Both the position numbers and the translations under genes were made by a program. 64,000 nt of DNA from Paenibacillus rigui (lineage in GTDB: Bacteria; Bacillota; Bacilli; Paenibacillales; NBRC-103111): assembly GCF_002234615.1 (NCBI RefSeq), contig NZ_NMQW01000033.1, forward strand, positions 1 to 64,000. The letters run 5' to 3'. This document shows positions 8,657 to 15,905 of this stretch, one piece after another (position 1 is the first letter of the stretch; each line of letters opens with the position of its first letter). The notes under the pieces are model-generated. The model ran no database searches and had not been told where the DNA came from. It saw only the letters and a list, made by a program, of their open reading frames with translations.

Positions 8657-9205
8657 CAGGCGAAAGCTTGGCGAGCAAGAAAAAGGCAGGTCCACCTCTG
8701 TCTGCAAAAGGCTTTGAATTGCGAGGAGCCCGGAAGACATGCCGCTTAGCGCGGTTCGAAACTTTGATAGGATAGGCGATGGAGACCGGAAGTTCTGCCG
8801 CAGTTTGCATGCGGAGCATGTGCGGGTGAAGATTACCCGGAATATGACAAAGGCACTTGCAGATAGGCATACCGGATTTTAGACCGGATAGAGAGAAAAG
8901 AACTAGCACATAGCAAGAGTAAAATGGAGATGGTCAGGTGAGGAGTGAGGCGTCTGCTTTAGAAACGTGTGTTCTACCGCTGCTTGTGTGGGTTCAAGGA
9001 ACGCGAATTTCAACAGTGGCCGGAACCCCACACCTGACTCCCTCATCTCGCCCAACGTATACGGTTCACCCATGGTGTTCTCAAAATCCACTTATGAAAA
9101 CGCATTATTTATCGAAAAGCTGCGAAAATGGATGGGTTCTGTAGAAAAAGAGGGACAGGCTTATGTTTGCAGGATAAATTCGCCTTTTTTAAAATTAACA
9201 GAATA
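8657..9205. other. intergenic region, no convincing gene
   Basis: About 550 bp between the GntR gene and the promoter of the structured RNA. On the minus strand, 8903-9091 holds a 62-codon GTG-start frame without a clear ribosome binding site. Its product has no family I can name. The segment 8935-9090 has partly self-complementary pieces (for example TCAGGTG at 8934-8940 and CACCTGA at 9032-9038), which could mark a small interspersed repeat. I see no promoter-terminator pair in it. Confidence 0.4.
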
Positions 9206-9234
9206 TTTACAAAAATCTAATAATATATTAATAT
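9206..9234 (+). promoter_or_regulatory. strong sigma-A promoter for the structured RNA
   Basis: -35 TTTACA (9206-9211), exactly 17 bp, -10 TAATAT (9229-9234), in an AT-rich stretch. Transcription should start near 9241. Confidence 0.75.
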
Positions 9235-9240
9235 GAAATT

Positions 9241-9638
9241 AACAAAGACATGAACCCAACCTTATCAACTCGTTAACAAGTTTCGGTCCAGGGCTATGGG
9301 GTACGATGATTCCGTAAGGAAGCGTACCAAATCCAAACTGAAACCCTTGAGACTGAAAAACCCATATAAGACTTGAAGGGAAAGGGGATAGTCCAATGAA
9401 GCAGGTTAGCGAAGCATACTCATGAATATTGGACTGCTGAGTATGCGGGGACCTAACAGAAACTGAACCTGGAAGTCAGTCCATGTCAAGTGAATAACCA
9501 GTCAAGCAAAAGGATTAGCAATTAGTAATCTGATGTGGTTGTATTGGGTATATGAATGGAGTATAGGGAAGGAAATTGAATACTTACGAAACTTAAGATC
9601 CCTGCAAGCGATTCGTCGAATCGGCAGGGATCTTTTAT
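9241..9638 (+). ncRNA. structured small RNA with pseudoknot, class not identified
   Basis: There is no ORF with a ribosome binding site here, but the segment is bracketed by a good promoter and an intrinsic terminator. The core (9287-9473) shows nested and crossing complementarity. An outer closing stem TCCAGG (9287-9292) pairs with CCTGGA (9468-9473). A hairpin GGTACG/CGTACC (9300-9305, 9323-9328) has an inner TTCC/GGAA stem capped by a GTAA loop of GNRA type. CCCTT (9344-9348) pairs with AAGGG (9376-9380). AGTCCAAT (9390-9397) pairs with ATTGGACT (9428-9435), and GCATACTCA (9414-9422) pairs with TGAGTATGC (9438-9446). The last two cross and form an H-type pseudoknot. GTTAG (9405-9409) pairs with CTAAC (9453-9457). 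It lacks hallmarks of RNase P, tmRNA, SRP or 6S RNA that I know. A known Rfam class such as raiA-type RNA is possible; I cannot confirm it. Confidence 0.7.
9595..9638 (+). terminator. terminator of the structured RNA
   Basis: Stem AAGATCCCTGC (9595-9605) / GCAGGGATCTT (9624-9634), with an inner stem CGATTC/GAATCG, then TTTTATTT. Confidence 0.88.
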
Positions 9639-9723
9639 TTATGTTTGCAGCAAGCGGCGGATAGCGTATTCGGAACAGGACAAGGGGGTCCATGGGAACA
9701 AAAAAAACTTTTCAAAATTCAAC

Positions 9724-9734
9724 TTATCTGATAA
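9724..9734. promoter_or_regulatory. LutR-like operator before lutA
   Basis: TTATC-T-GATAA is a perfect palindrome, followed by a second CTGATAA half site at 9736-9742. From memory, the reported B. subtilis LutR motif is TCATC-N-GATGA, with the same geometry and 8 of 10 matching arm bases. It lies 47 bp before the lutA start codon. Assignment to the GntR regulator at 7943 is inference. Confidence 0.55.
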
Positions 9735-9780
9735 CCTGATAACTATACGTTACTTATTGTACAAGAGAGAGGGAATCCGA

Positions 9781-10524
9781 ATGCGTGTGTCGATATTTAT
9801 TACCTGTTTGGCCGACCAGCTCTATCCGGAGGTTGGAGAAAGCGTTGCCAGATTGCTGCATCGTTACGGGTGCGAGGTCGATTTTCCGGAAATGCAAACC
9901 TGCTGCGGTCAGCCTGCCTTTAACAGCGGGTATCAGGACGAGACGAGAGAAGTGGCGCGCGTCATGATTCGTGCGTTCGAGAACAGCGACTATGTCGTAT
10001 CCCCTTCCGGCTCCTGTACCGGGATGATGCATCATTATTATCCGATGCTTTTTGCCGATGAACCGGAATGGAAGCTGAAGGCGGAGCAGCTCGTGGAGAA
10101 AACCTATGAATTTTCCCAGTTCCTTGTCAATGTGCTGGGCGTTACCGATTTGGGGGCGAAGTATGACATTAAAGCGACTTACCACCCTTCCTGTCATGCC
10201 ACGCGCCTGCTTGGGGTGAAGGAAGAACCGGGCAAGCTGCTGTCCAATGTCAAAGGCTTGGAGTTGATCGATCTTCCCAAAAAAGAAGACTGCTGCGGCT
10301 TCGGCGGTACGTTCGCGGTGAAGATGGCTGACATGTCGGAAGCGATGGTATGTGAAAAAGCAGGTCACGTATGCTCGACGGGAGCAGAAGTTCTGCTGGG
10401 GACGGATATGGGCTGCCTGATGAATATCGGGGGCCGTTTGAATAAAGACAACAAGCCGATTCGCGTGATGCATTTGGCTCAGCTACTGGAGGAAGGAGTG
10501 AAGAACGATGAGTCTGGTCGATGA
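9781..10524 (+). CDS. lutA: LutA, Fe-S subunit of L-lactate oxidation complex
   Basis: A 247-residue protein with two CCG (cysteine-rich) domains: TCCGQPAFNSGY near residue 42, then HPSCHATRLLG and DCCGFGGTFAVK. These bind a non-cubane or 4Fe-4S cluster as in LutA, GlcF and HdrB. LutA works with LutB and LutC to oxidise L-lactate to pyruvate in the cytoplasm. I use the ATG at 9781 (MRVSIFITCLADQL, the normal LutA beginning) with GAGAGGG upstream, rather than an earlier TTG. Its 3' end overlaps lutB by 17 bp. Confidence 0.95.
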   Translation: MRVSIFITCLADQLYPEVGESVARLLHRYGCEVDFPEMQTCCGQPAFNSGYQDETREVARVMIRAFENSDYVVSPSGSCTGMMHHYYPMLFADEPEWKLKAEQLVEKTYEFSQFLVNVLGVTDLGAKYDIKATYHPSCHATRLLGVKEEPGKLLSNVKGLELIDLPKKEDCCGFGGTFAVKMADMSEAMVCEKAGHVCSTGAEVLLGTDMGCLMNIGGRLNKDNKPIRVMHLAQLLEEGVKNDESGR

Positions 10525-12010
10525 AAAGCAGCTGATCGGTACAGGGCTGAAAAAGCGGACGGAGGAAGCGCTGGCCGATGATTTTTTGCGCAAAGCGGTG
10601 GCGTTCACAACGGATAAGCTGAAAACAGGCAAGCTTGCCGCTACGGACGATTTCGGCCATTGGGAGGCTTGGCGCGAGCGGGGGAGTCAAATCCGCAAGC
10701 ATGTTATCGATAATCTGGACTATTACTTGACCCAGTTCACGGACAATGTGGCAAAAGCGGGCGGACACGTTTATTTCTGTAAAACGGCGGACGAGGCGGT
10801 CAAAGTGTTCATGAACTTGGCCGAGGAGCGGAGAGCCAAGCTTGTGGCCAAAGGAAAATCGATGGTGTCCGAGGAAATCCACTTGAATCACCATCTGGAG
10901 GACCACGGCATCGAAGCGATTGAAACCGACCTGGGCGAATATATTTTGCAGCTTGCCAAGGAAACGCCTTCGCACTTGATCATTCCGGCGATCCATAAGA
11001 ATAAGCAGCAAATCGCGGAATTGTTTAATGAGGAATCCGGCGAATCTTTCCCACCGGAGACGAAGGTGCTGGCCCAGTATGCAAAGCAAAAGCTGCGCAA
11101 CTACTTCCTCGAGGCCGATATCGGCTTGACCGGCTGCAATTTCGGTGTAGCGGAATCCGGCGCCATTACCCTTGTATCGAATGAAGGCAACGGGCGGATG
11201 GTTAGTACAATCCCCAAAACGCATGTCGTGATCATGGGGATGGAGCGTCTGGTACCGACCTACGACGATCTGGAGGTCGTGCTGAACCTGCTGGCGCGAA
11301 GCGCTACCGGTCAGAAGCTGACGACGTACACGTCGATGATTACCGGACCGCGCCGCGAGGGCGAGCTCGACGGACCGGAGGAGCTCCATCTGATCGTCCT
11401 GGACAACGGACGCTCGGAGCAGCTCGGCGATCCGGTGTTCCAGGAGGTGCTGCACTGCATCCGCTGTGCTGCCTGCTTGAACGTGTGCCCCGTGTACCGT
11501 CACGTGGGCGGACACACCTACGGCAGCGTATACAGCGGCCCGATCGGGGCCGTGCTTACGCCGCTGCTGCAGCAGGACATGAAGGAAGCCGGCCAGCTGG
11601 CCTACGCTTCCAGTCTGTGCGGGGCATGCTATGAGGCATGCCCGGTCAAGATCCCGCTGCACGATATGCTCGTGCAGCTGCGCGCCCGCAAGGTCAAGAT
11701 GGGGCTGACCCCTCTTGCCGAGCGGATCGCATTCAAGACGTTCCAGACGGCGTTCGGGAACGTCAAGCTGTACAAGATGGCGACGAAGTCCGCCTATTAT
11801 TTGCAGAAGCCTTTTATTAGCAAAGGCTTCATTAAGAAGGGGCCGGGTCCGATGTCCGGCTGGACGCAGTCGCGCTTCTTCCCGATGAAGCCGAAGCAGT
11901 CGTTCCGCGACCGCTGGGAGGCGCTGCAGCAGGAGCTGAAGCAGTCGCCGGCAGGGAAAGCCCCCGAAGCCGGAGACAGCAAAAACGGAGGTGCGAAGCA
12001 TGAGCACTAA
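10508..12010 (+). CDS. lutB: LutB, ferredoxin-domain subunit of L-lactate oxidation complex
   Basis: A 500-residue protein. The N-terminal LUD domain (about residues 60-300) contains LTGCNFGVAESGAI. A ferredoxin domain follows with CIRCAACLNVCP and CGACYEACPVKIP, two clusters of the C-x2-C-x2-C-x3-C type. The C-terminal region (after about 420) is the DUF3390-like tail, ending in a polar Lys/Gly-rich stretch. The length fits LutB (about 480). It overlaps lutA and lutC at both ends, so the three are translated as a coupled set. Confidence 0.95.
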   Translation: MSLVDEKQLIGTGLKKRTEEALADDFLRKAVAFTTDKLKTGKLAATDDFGHWEAWRERGSQIRKHVIDNLDYYLTQFTDNVAKAGGHVYFCKTADEAVKVFMNLAEERRAKLVAKGKSMVSEEIHLNHHLEDHGIEAIETDLGEYILQLAKETPSHLIIPAIHKNKQQIAELFNEESGESFPPETKVLAQYAKQKLRNYFLEADIGLTGCNFGVAESGAITLVSNEGNGRMVSTIPKTHVVIMGMERLVPTYDDLEVVLNLLARSATGQKLTTYTSMITGPRREGELDGPEELHLIVLDNGRSEQLGDPVFQEVLHCIRCAACLNVCPVYRHVGGHTYGSVYSGPIGAVLTPLLQQDMKEAGQLAYASSLCGACYEACPVKIPLHDMLVQLRARKVKMGLTPLAERIAFKTFQTAFGNVKLYKMATKSAYYLQKPFISKGFIKKGPGPMSGWTQSRFFPMKPKQSFRDRWEALQQELKQSPAGKAPEAGDSKNGGAKHEH

Positions 12011-12782
12011 GATGCCAGCAGGACAAATTCACGGCCGCGAGTCGTTTATCTCCAATATTTCGTCCCGTCTCGGACGCAAAGGCCCGGCGGCGCACGAACC
12101 GGAGCATCCATTCCGCGGCGCGCCGCAATTTTATAAAGACATTCAGCGTTCCACCGAGGAGAAGATTACGCTGTTCAGCGAGGTGTGGACCGGCTTGACG
12201 GGCAAAGTGCTTGTCGTCGAAGAAGCGGAAGCGAAGGAGAAAATCGGCGCTTGGCTGCAAGAGGTGGCCAAGGAGCTGAACGTCACCCAGGTGTCCCGCT
12301 GGGAGCACGAGGGGTTGAAGGCGCTCGGCCTGGACGAGGCGCTGGCTGAGGCCGGCATCGGGGTCGTGCCGTGGCTTCCGATCGAGACGGAAGCCTCCGC
12401 AGCGGAGCCAGCCGTCGAAGGCGGCTCCAACTGGGCGAAGCGCAGCGAGCTGCTGCGCCGCACGGAGCGCTGCCAGCTCGGCATCGTGTGGCCGGACTAT
12501 GCCATAGCCAACACGAGCACGCTCGTGCTCCAGTGCTCGGCGGAACGCGGCCGCTCGGTCAGTCTGCTGACCGATATTCTGTTCGCGGTATTCCGCGCGG
12601 ACCAGCTCGTAACGCGAATGGGTGAAGCATTCGCCCGGATTACCGAAGGAAAGGCGGATGCGGCCAGCTACGCCTCCTCCTTGAACCTGATCACCGGACC
12701 AAGCCGGAGTGCGGACATCGAGAACGATTTGACGATCGGGATCCATGGTCCCGGCAAAGTATACGCCGTCATTATCAAGTAA
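12000..12782 (+). CDS. lutC: LutC, LUD-domain subunit of L-lactate oxidation complex
   Basis: A 260-residue LUD-domain protein (LutC/YkgG family). Landmarks are IVWPDYAIANTSTLVLQCS, LTDILFAVFRADQLV and NLITGPSRSADIENDLTIGIHGPG at the C terminus, the usual end of LutC. The start is the ATG at 12000 behind CGGAGGTG, overlapping lutB by 11 bp. Residues 95-160 are richer in Ala and Glu than usual, and the local DNA (12300-12550) is GC-rich. Together with LutA and LutB it allows growth on L-lactate. Confidence 0.94.
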   Translation: MSTKMPAGQIHGRESFISNISSRLGRKGPAAHEPEHPFRGAPQFYKDIQRSTEEKITLFSEVWTGLTGKVLVVEEAEAKEKIGAWLQEVAKELNVTQVSRWEHEGLKALGLDEALAEAGIGVVPWLPIETEASAAEPAVEGGSNWAKRSELLRRTERCQLGIVWPDYAIANTSTLVLQCSAERGRSVSLLTDILFAVFRADQLVTRMGEAFARITEGKADAASYASSLNLITGPSRSADIENDLTIGIHGPGKVYAVIIK

Positions 12783-12795
12783 TACAGCTGTGAAT

Positions 12796-12845
12796 AGCTC
12801 TTCCTGTCAGCCGTCGCCGGTCTGATCAGGGGGAGCTTTCTTTTT
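12796..12845 (+). terminator. terminator after lutABC
   Basis: Stem AGCTCTTCCTG (12796-12806) / CAGGGGGAGCT (12827-12837) with two G-T pairs, followed by TTCTTTTTG. Confidence 0.75.
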
Positions 12846-12859
12846 GTTCGTAGATAGCG

Positions 12860-12889
12860 TTGACAGACCCTTGGTTACGGTGATAGGAT
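12860..12889 (+). promoter_or_regulatory. predicted sigma-A promoter of the iclR cluster
   Basis: Perfect -35 TTGACA (12860-12865), 18-bp spacer, -10 TAGGAT (12884-12889). The palindromic operators start 16 bp downstream. Confidence 0.5.
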
Positions 12890-12904
12890 GAAACTATAAG
12901 TTTT

Positions 12905-12931
12905 ATAAACCTAGGTTTATTATAATAAACC
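12905..12931. promoter_or_regulatory. two overlapping palindromes, likely IclR-type operator
   Basis: ATAAACCTAGGTTTAT (12905-12920) is a perfect 16-bp palindrome. GGTTTATTATAATAAACC (12914-12931) is a perfect 18-bp palindrome. They share the central GGTTTAT, giving three half sites in alternating orientation. The block lies around or just after the predicted transcription start and about 100 bp before the IclR-family gene, fitting autoregulation. Confidence 0.65.
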
Positions 12932-13031
12932 ACGATGATGAAGCCAGAGGGGATAACCAGCCGAACGGCCTGCTGACTAACCGGGCATATATCCTCTGGA
13001 CTTCGATAATACCAAGAGATAGGGAGACTGC

Positions 13032-13799
13032 ATGGAAAAGAAATATTGGGTACCCGCTTTGGAAAAGGCGAATGATGTTTTGCAGCTCGTTTCAGAGCAG
13101 CCCTCCAAGCTGAAGCTGATCGATTTGTCGAAGCAGCTGGGCATTAACAAGAGCTCCATGTTTTCGCTGCTTAACACCATGGAGGCTTTGGAATGGGTGG
13201 TCCGCGAGCCGGAGAGCACGTATTCGCTGGGTTCGAAGCTGGGGTTCATTGGAAACGCTTTTTTCAAGCAATTCAGTCTGATTGACCGTTTCCGCAAGGA
13301 AGCTGCCATAACGAAGCATACGATTCAAGAAACGATCCAGCTGGCCAAGCTGGAGCAAAGGGATGTGCTGTATTTGGCCAAGGAGGAGATGCCTTCTCCG
13401 GTACGGCTGTCCTCGGAGCCGGGCATGAAGCTTCCCGCTCATGTGACCGCGCTGGGGAAGGCGATGCTGGCCTCCCTGGCAGAATCGGATTTCGAGGCCC
13501 TGTTCCCCGAGGAGGCGCTGCTGCCGGAGCTGACGCCCTTCACAATCAAGACGAGGAGCGAGCTGAAAGCGCAGCTGGCCGCGGCCCGGGCTGAGGGATT
13601 CGCCTTCGATTTGCAGGAAGCCGTGATGGGCTTCTGCTGTGTAGCTGCGCCGATACGCGATGCCCAAGGCAGGACGATAGCGGCGATAAGCTGCTCGATG
13701 TTCCAGCACGAATGGGAAGCGAAGCGGGAGCTGGCCCAGCGGGAAATATGTGCATTGGCTGCAAAATTATCACAAGATGCGGTACAGGTGAACAGCTAA
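13032..13799 (+). CDS. IclR-family transcriptional regulator
   Basis: A 255-residue regulator. Residues 1-65 are the IclR winged helix (KANDVLQLVSEQPSKLKLIDLSKQLGINKSSMFSLLNTMEAL split across two helices and a wing). Residues 80-250 are the IclR effector domain, with LPAHVTALGKAMLA and VMGFCCVAAPIRDAQGRTIAAIS. IclR proteins commonly control sugar-acid and aromatic catabolism. It is the first gene of a cluster encoding two SDRs, an FAH hydrolase and a split UxaA dehydratase. Campylobacter jejuni has an IclR regulator with split UxaA genes and an SDR in its L-fucose locus. The effector here is probably a pathway sugar acid (inference). Confidence 0.9.
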   Translation: MEKKYWVPALEKANDVLQLVSEQPSKLKLIDLSKQLGINKSSMFSLLNTMEALEWVVREPESTYSLGSKLGFIGNAFFKQFSLIDRFRKEAAITKHTIQETIQLAKLEQRDVLYLAKEEMPSPVRLSSEPGMKLPAHVTALGKAMLASLAESDFEALFPEEALLPELTPFTIKTRSELKAQLAAARAEGFAFDLQEAVMGFCCVAAPIRDAQGRTIAAISCSMFQHEWEAKRELAQREICALAAKLSQDAVQVNS

Positions 13800-13830
13800 A
13801 ATTCAGATGAGGGAAGGGAGTAAAGCACAC

Positions 13831-14604
13831 ATGAGGCTACAGAACAAAATTATTCTTATTACCGGCTCCGGCTCGGGGATCGGGAAAGCTACGGCGCTGC
13901 TATTCGCCAGTGAAGGCGCTACCGTTGTCGTCAACGATCTGTCCGTAGAGAAAGGCGAGGAAACGGTAGAGGAAATCAAACAAGCCGGGGGCAGCGCATT
14001 GTTCGTTCAAGCGGACGTAACGGATCCGGATTCGGTGAAGTCGATGGTGGATCAAATCATTGCAGCCTACGGCCGCATCGATGTTCTGTTTAACAATGCC
14101 GGGATCAGCGGCGTCGGCGCCATTCACGAGGTGGAGCCGGAGGATTGGGACCGGGTGATTAAAGTTAATATTCGCGGCGTGTTCCTGCCGAGCAAATACG
14201 TGCTTCCTCACATGATGGAGCGCCGGGAGGGCTCGATTATCAATATGTCCTCCTGCATCGCGGAAATCGGGCTGGGCCGGCGCGCTTCTTATTCCGCTAC
14301 CAAGGGAGCGGTGCTTTCGCTGACGAAGTCCATGCAGGTGGATTACGCTCCGTATCAAATTCGAGTCAATGCTCTCCTTCCGGGGACAATCATGACACCC
14401 TTCGTGGAGAACTATTTGCGCAATTCCTACGATGATCCCGAAGCGGCGATCAACTCGTTGAAGAAGCGCCAGCTGAGCGGTGACTTGGGCAGACCCGAGG
14501 ATGTAGCTAAGGCGGCACTGTTCCTCGCATCCGACGAATCGAAGTTTATGATGGGCTCCCCGTTATATATTGACGGCGGCGTTGTATTCGGAAAAGACGC
14601 TTAA
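13831..14604 (+). CDS. SDR oxidoreductase, likely 2-keto-3-deoxy-sugar-acid dehydrogenase
   Basis: A 257-residue classical short-chain dehydrogenase: TGSGSGIG nucleotide motif at residues 11-18, NNAG at about 87-90, catalytic Ser in MSSC, and YSATK. It ends IDGGVVFGKDA. The start is the ATG at 13831, about 12 bp after GGGAAGGGAG; earlier in-frame codons are less well placed. Sitting next to an FAH-family hydrolase, it fits the NAD-dependent oxidation of 2-keto-3-deoxy-L-fuconate or -rhamnonate to the 2,4-diketo acid, but many SDRs look alike. Substrate assignment rests on cluster context. Confidence 0.85.
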   Translation: MRLQNKIILITGSGSGIGKATALLFASEGATVVVNDLSVEKGEETVEEIKQAGGSALFVQADVTDPDSVKSMVDQIIAAYGRIDVLFNNAGISGVGAIHEVEPEDWDRVIKVNIRGVFLPSKYVLPHMMERREGSIINMSSCIAEIGLGRRASYSATKGAVLSLTKSMQVDYAPYQIRVNALLPGTIMTPFVENYLRNSYDDPEAAINSLKKRQLSGDLGRPEDVAKAALFLASDESKFMMGSPLYIDGGVVFGKDA

Positions 14605-14641
14605 TTGTTTACAACTTAAACCTAGATGGAGGCATGAACTC

Positions 14642-15559
14642 ATGAAACTTCTTACTTTTCTTCTTAACGGACAACAACAATTAGGCGTGAAAACGGAGCA
14701 AGGCGTTGTACATATTGCTTCGGCCCTGCAAACGGTACCCGCAGCAGGCGCATCCGTTCCTCAGGATGTGCATGAAGTCATCGATGGCGGCGCGGCAGCC
14801 ATATCGGCATTACAAGCTTATGTGGAGCAAGCTTTGTCCGCGGCGGAAGGGAATGCGGCAGGCTATCTTTTAAATGAATCGGACTTGACTTTGGCCCCTT
14901 GTGTGACCCGCCCGAATAAAATCATTTGCGTCGGCTTGAATTACCGCAAGCATGCGGAAGAAACGAATGCACCGATTCCTCAATTCCCGATCCTGTTCAA
15001 TAAATTCAATAATACGCTGACGGGTCATGGAGCGGAGGTACCCCTGCCGGTTAAGGTGACGAGCAAGGTGGATTATGAAGCGGAGCTTGTGATCGTGATT
15101 GGCAAAGAAGCGAAGTATGTGGACAAAGCAAATGCTCTGGACTACGTGTTCGGTTATTGCAACGTGAATGATCTGTCGGCACGGGATTTGCAAATGCGCA
15201 CGCATCAATGGCTGCTTGGTAAAAGCTGCGACGGCTTCAGCCCGCTTGGGCCTTACCTGGTTACGGCCGATGAAGTGGGCAACCCGAATGACTTGGGCAT
15301 CCGGTGCATCGTGAACGGCGAGGTGCGTCAAAGCTCGAATACGTCGGATATGATTTTCCATTGCGATGAAATCGTCTGCTACATTTCCCAGCATATGACG
15401 CTGGTGCCGGGGGATATCATTTTGACGGGAACGCCGGAAGGTGTCGTCCTGGGACTGCCTGAAGACAAGCAAATATATCTGAAGGACGGCGATATCGTAA
15501 CGATCGAAATCGAGAAGCTGGGCTCCTTGACCAACAAAATGGTAGCAGAGCGGGCATAG
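14642..15559 (+). CDS. FAH-family hydrolase, likely 2,4-diketo-3-deoxy-sugar-acid hydrolase
   Basis: A 305-residue protein with the fumarylacetoacetate hydrolase fold. The N-terminal domain covers about 1-85. The catalytic C-terminal domain has KIICVGLNYRKHAEE, then DYEAELVIVIGK with the metal-binding Glu residues, FGYCNVNDLSARDLQ, GKSCDGFSPLGPYLV, and PGDIILTGTPEGV. The start is the ATG at 14642, after TGGAGGC. Family members split 2,4-diketo-3-deoxy-L-rhamnonate or -fuconate into pyruvate and L-lactate; others hydrolyse acylpyruvates. The neighbouring SDR and UxaA-type genes favour the sugar-acid role. Confidence 0.88.
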   Translation: MKLLTFLLNGQQQLGVKTEQGVVHIASALQTVPAAGASVPQDVHEVIDGGAAAISALQAYVEQALSAAEGNAAGYLLNESDLTLAPCVTRPNKIICVGLNYRKHAEETNAPIPQFPILFNKFNNTLTGHGAEVPLPVKVTSKVDYEAELVIVIGKEAKYVDKANALDYVFGYCNVNDLSARDLQMRTHQWLLGKSCDGFSPLGPYLVTADEVGNPNDLGIRCIVNGEVRQSSNTSDMIFHCDEIVCYISQHMTLVPGDIILTGTPEGVVLGLPEDKQIYLKDGDIVTIEIEKLGSLTNKMVAERA

Positions 15560-15571
15560 GAGGATAAGATC

Positions 15572-15892
15572 ATGGCAGCACATCATATTGAAGCGGGAGC
15601 CGATGCGCTCGTGATGGACGCACGCGATCACGTTGCAACGGCGATTAAAGATTTGCAGGCAGGGCAGCAGGTCAGCTATCGGGTTCAGGATCAGGTGCAT
15701 ACCGTGGTGCTTCTGGATAATGTCCCGTTCGGGCATAAGGTAGCGATTCAGGATGTTGCCCAGGGGACCGATATCCGAAAATACGGTGAAGTGATCGGCC
15801 GTACGACATCCGATATTCGCGCCGGTCAGCATGTGCATATACACAACGTGGAAGGCATCCGCGGTCGCGGGGATCAGGCCGTGAAGGGCTGA
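15572..15892 (+). CDS. UxaA-type dehydratase small subunit (SAF domain)
   Basis: A 106-residue SAF-domain protein matching the N-terminal part of altronate/galactarate dehydratases. VMDARDHVATAIKDLQAGQQV and VPFGHKVAIQDVAQGTDIRKYGEVIG carry the family pattern, ending GQHVHIHNVEG. The start is the ATG at 15572 with AGGAGG upstream. The large-subunit gene follows 13 bp later. Separate N- and C-terminal genes occur in several dehydratases, including the C. jejuni fucose locus. The two should form one metal-dependent sugar-acid dehydratase. Confidence 0.88.
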   Translation: MAAHHIEAGADALVMDARDHVATAIKDLQAGQQVSYRVQDQVHTVVLLDNVPFGHKVAIQDVAQGTDIRKYGEVIGRTTSDIRAGQHVHIHNVEGIRGRGDQAVKG

Positions 15893-15905
15893 GGAGGAGA
15901 AGAGT

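Noticed and set aside
8903-9091. 62-residue protein on the minus strand
   Set aside because: It has a GTG start without a good ribosome binding site and no recognisable family. It may be part of an interspersed repeat and is kept only as a note in the intergenic entry.
9241-9780. Riboswitch controlling lutA
   Set aside because: A strong terminator follows the RNA core, and lutA has its own operator about 90 bp later. I see no alternative antiterminator pairing, so a separate RNA gene is more likely, though read-through control is not excluded.
10250-12007. 585-codon open frame on the minus strand opposite lutA/lutB
   Set aside because: It is antisense to well-supported lutA and lutB. Its product has biased His/Arg/Leu composition and no ribosome binding site, as expected of a GC-rich shadow frame.
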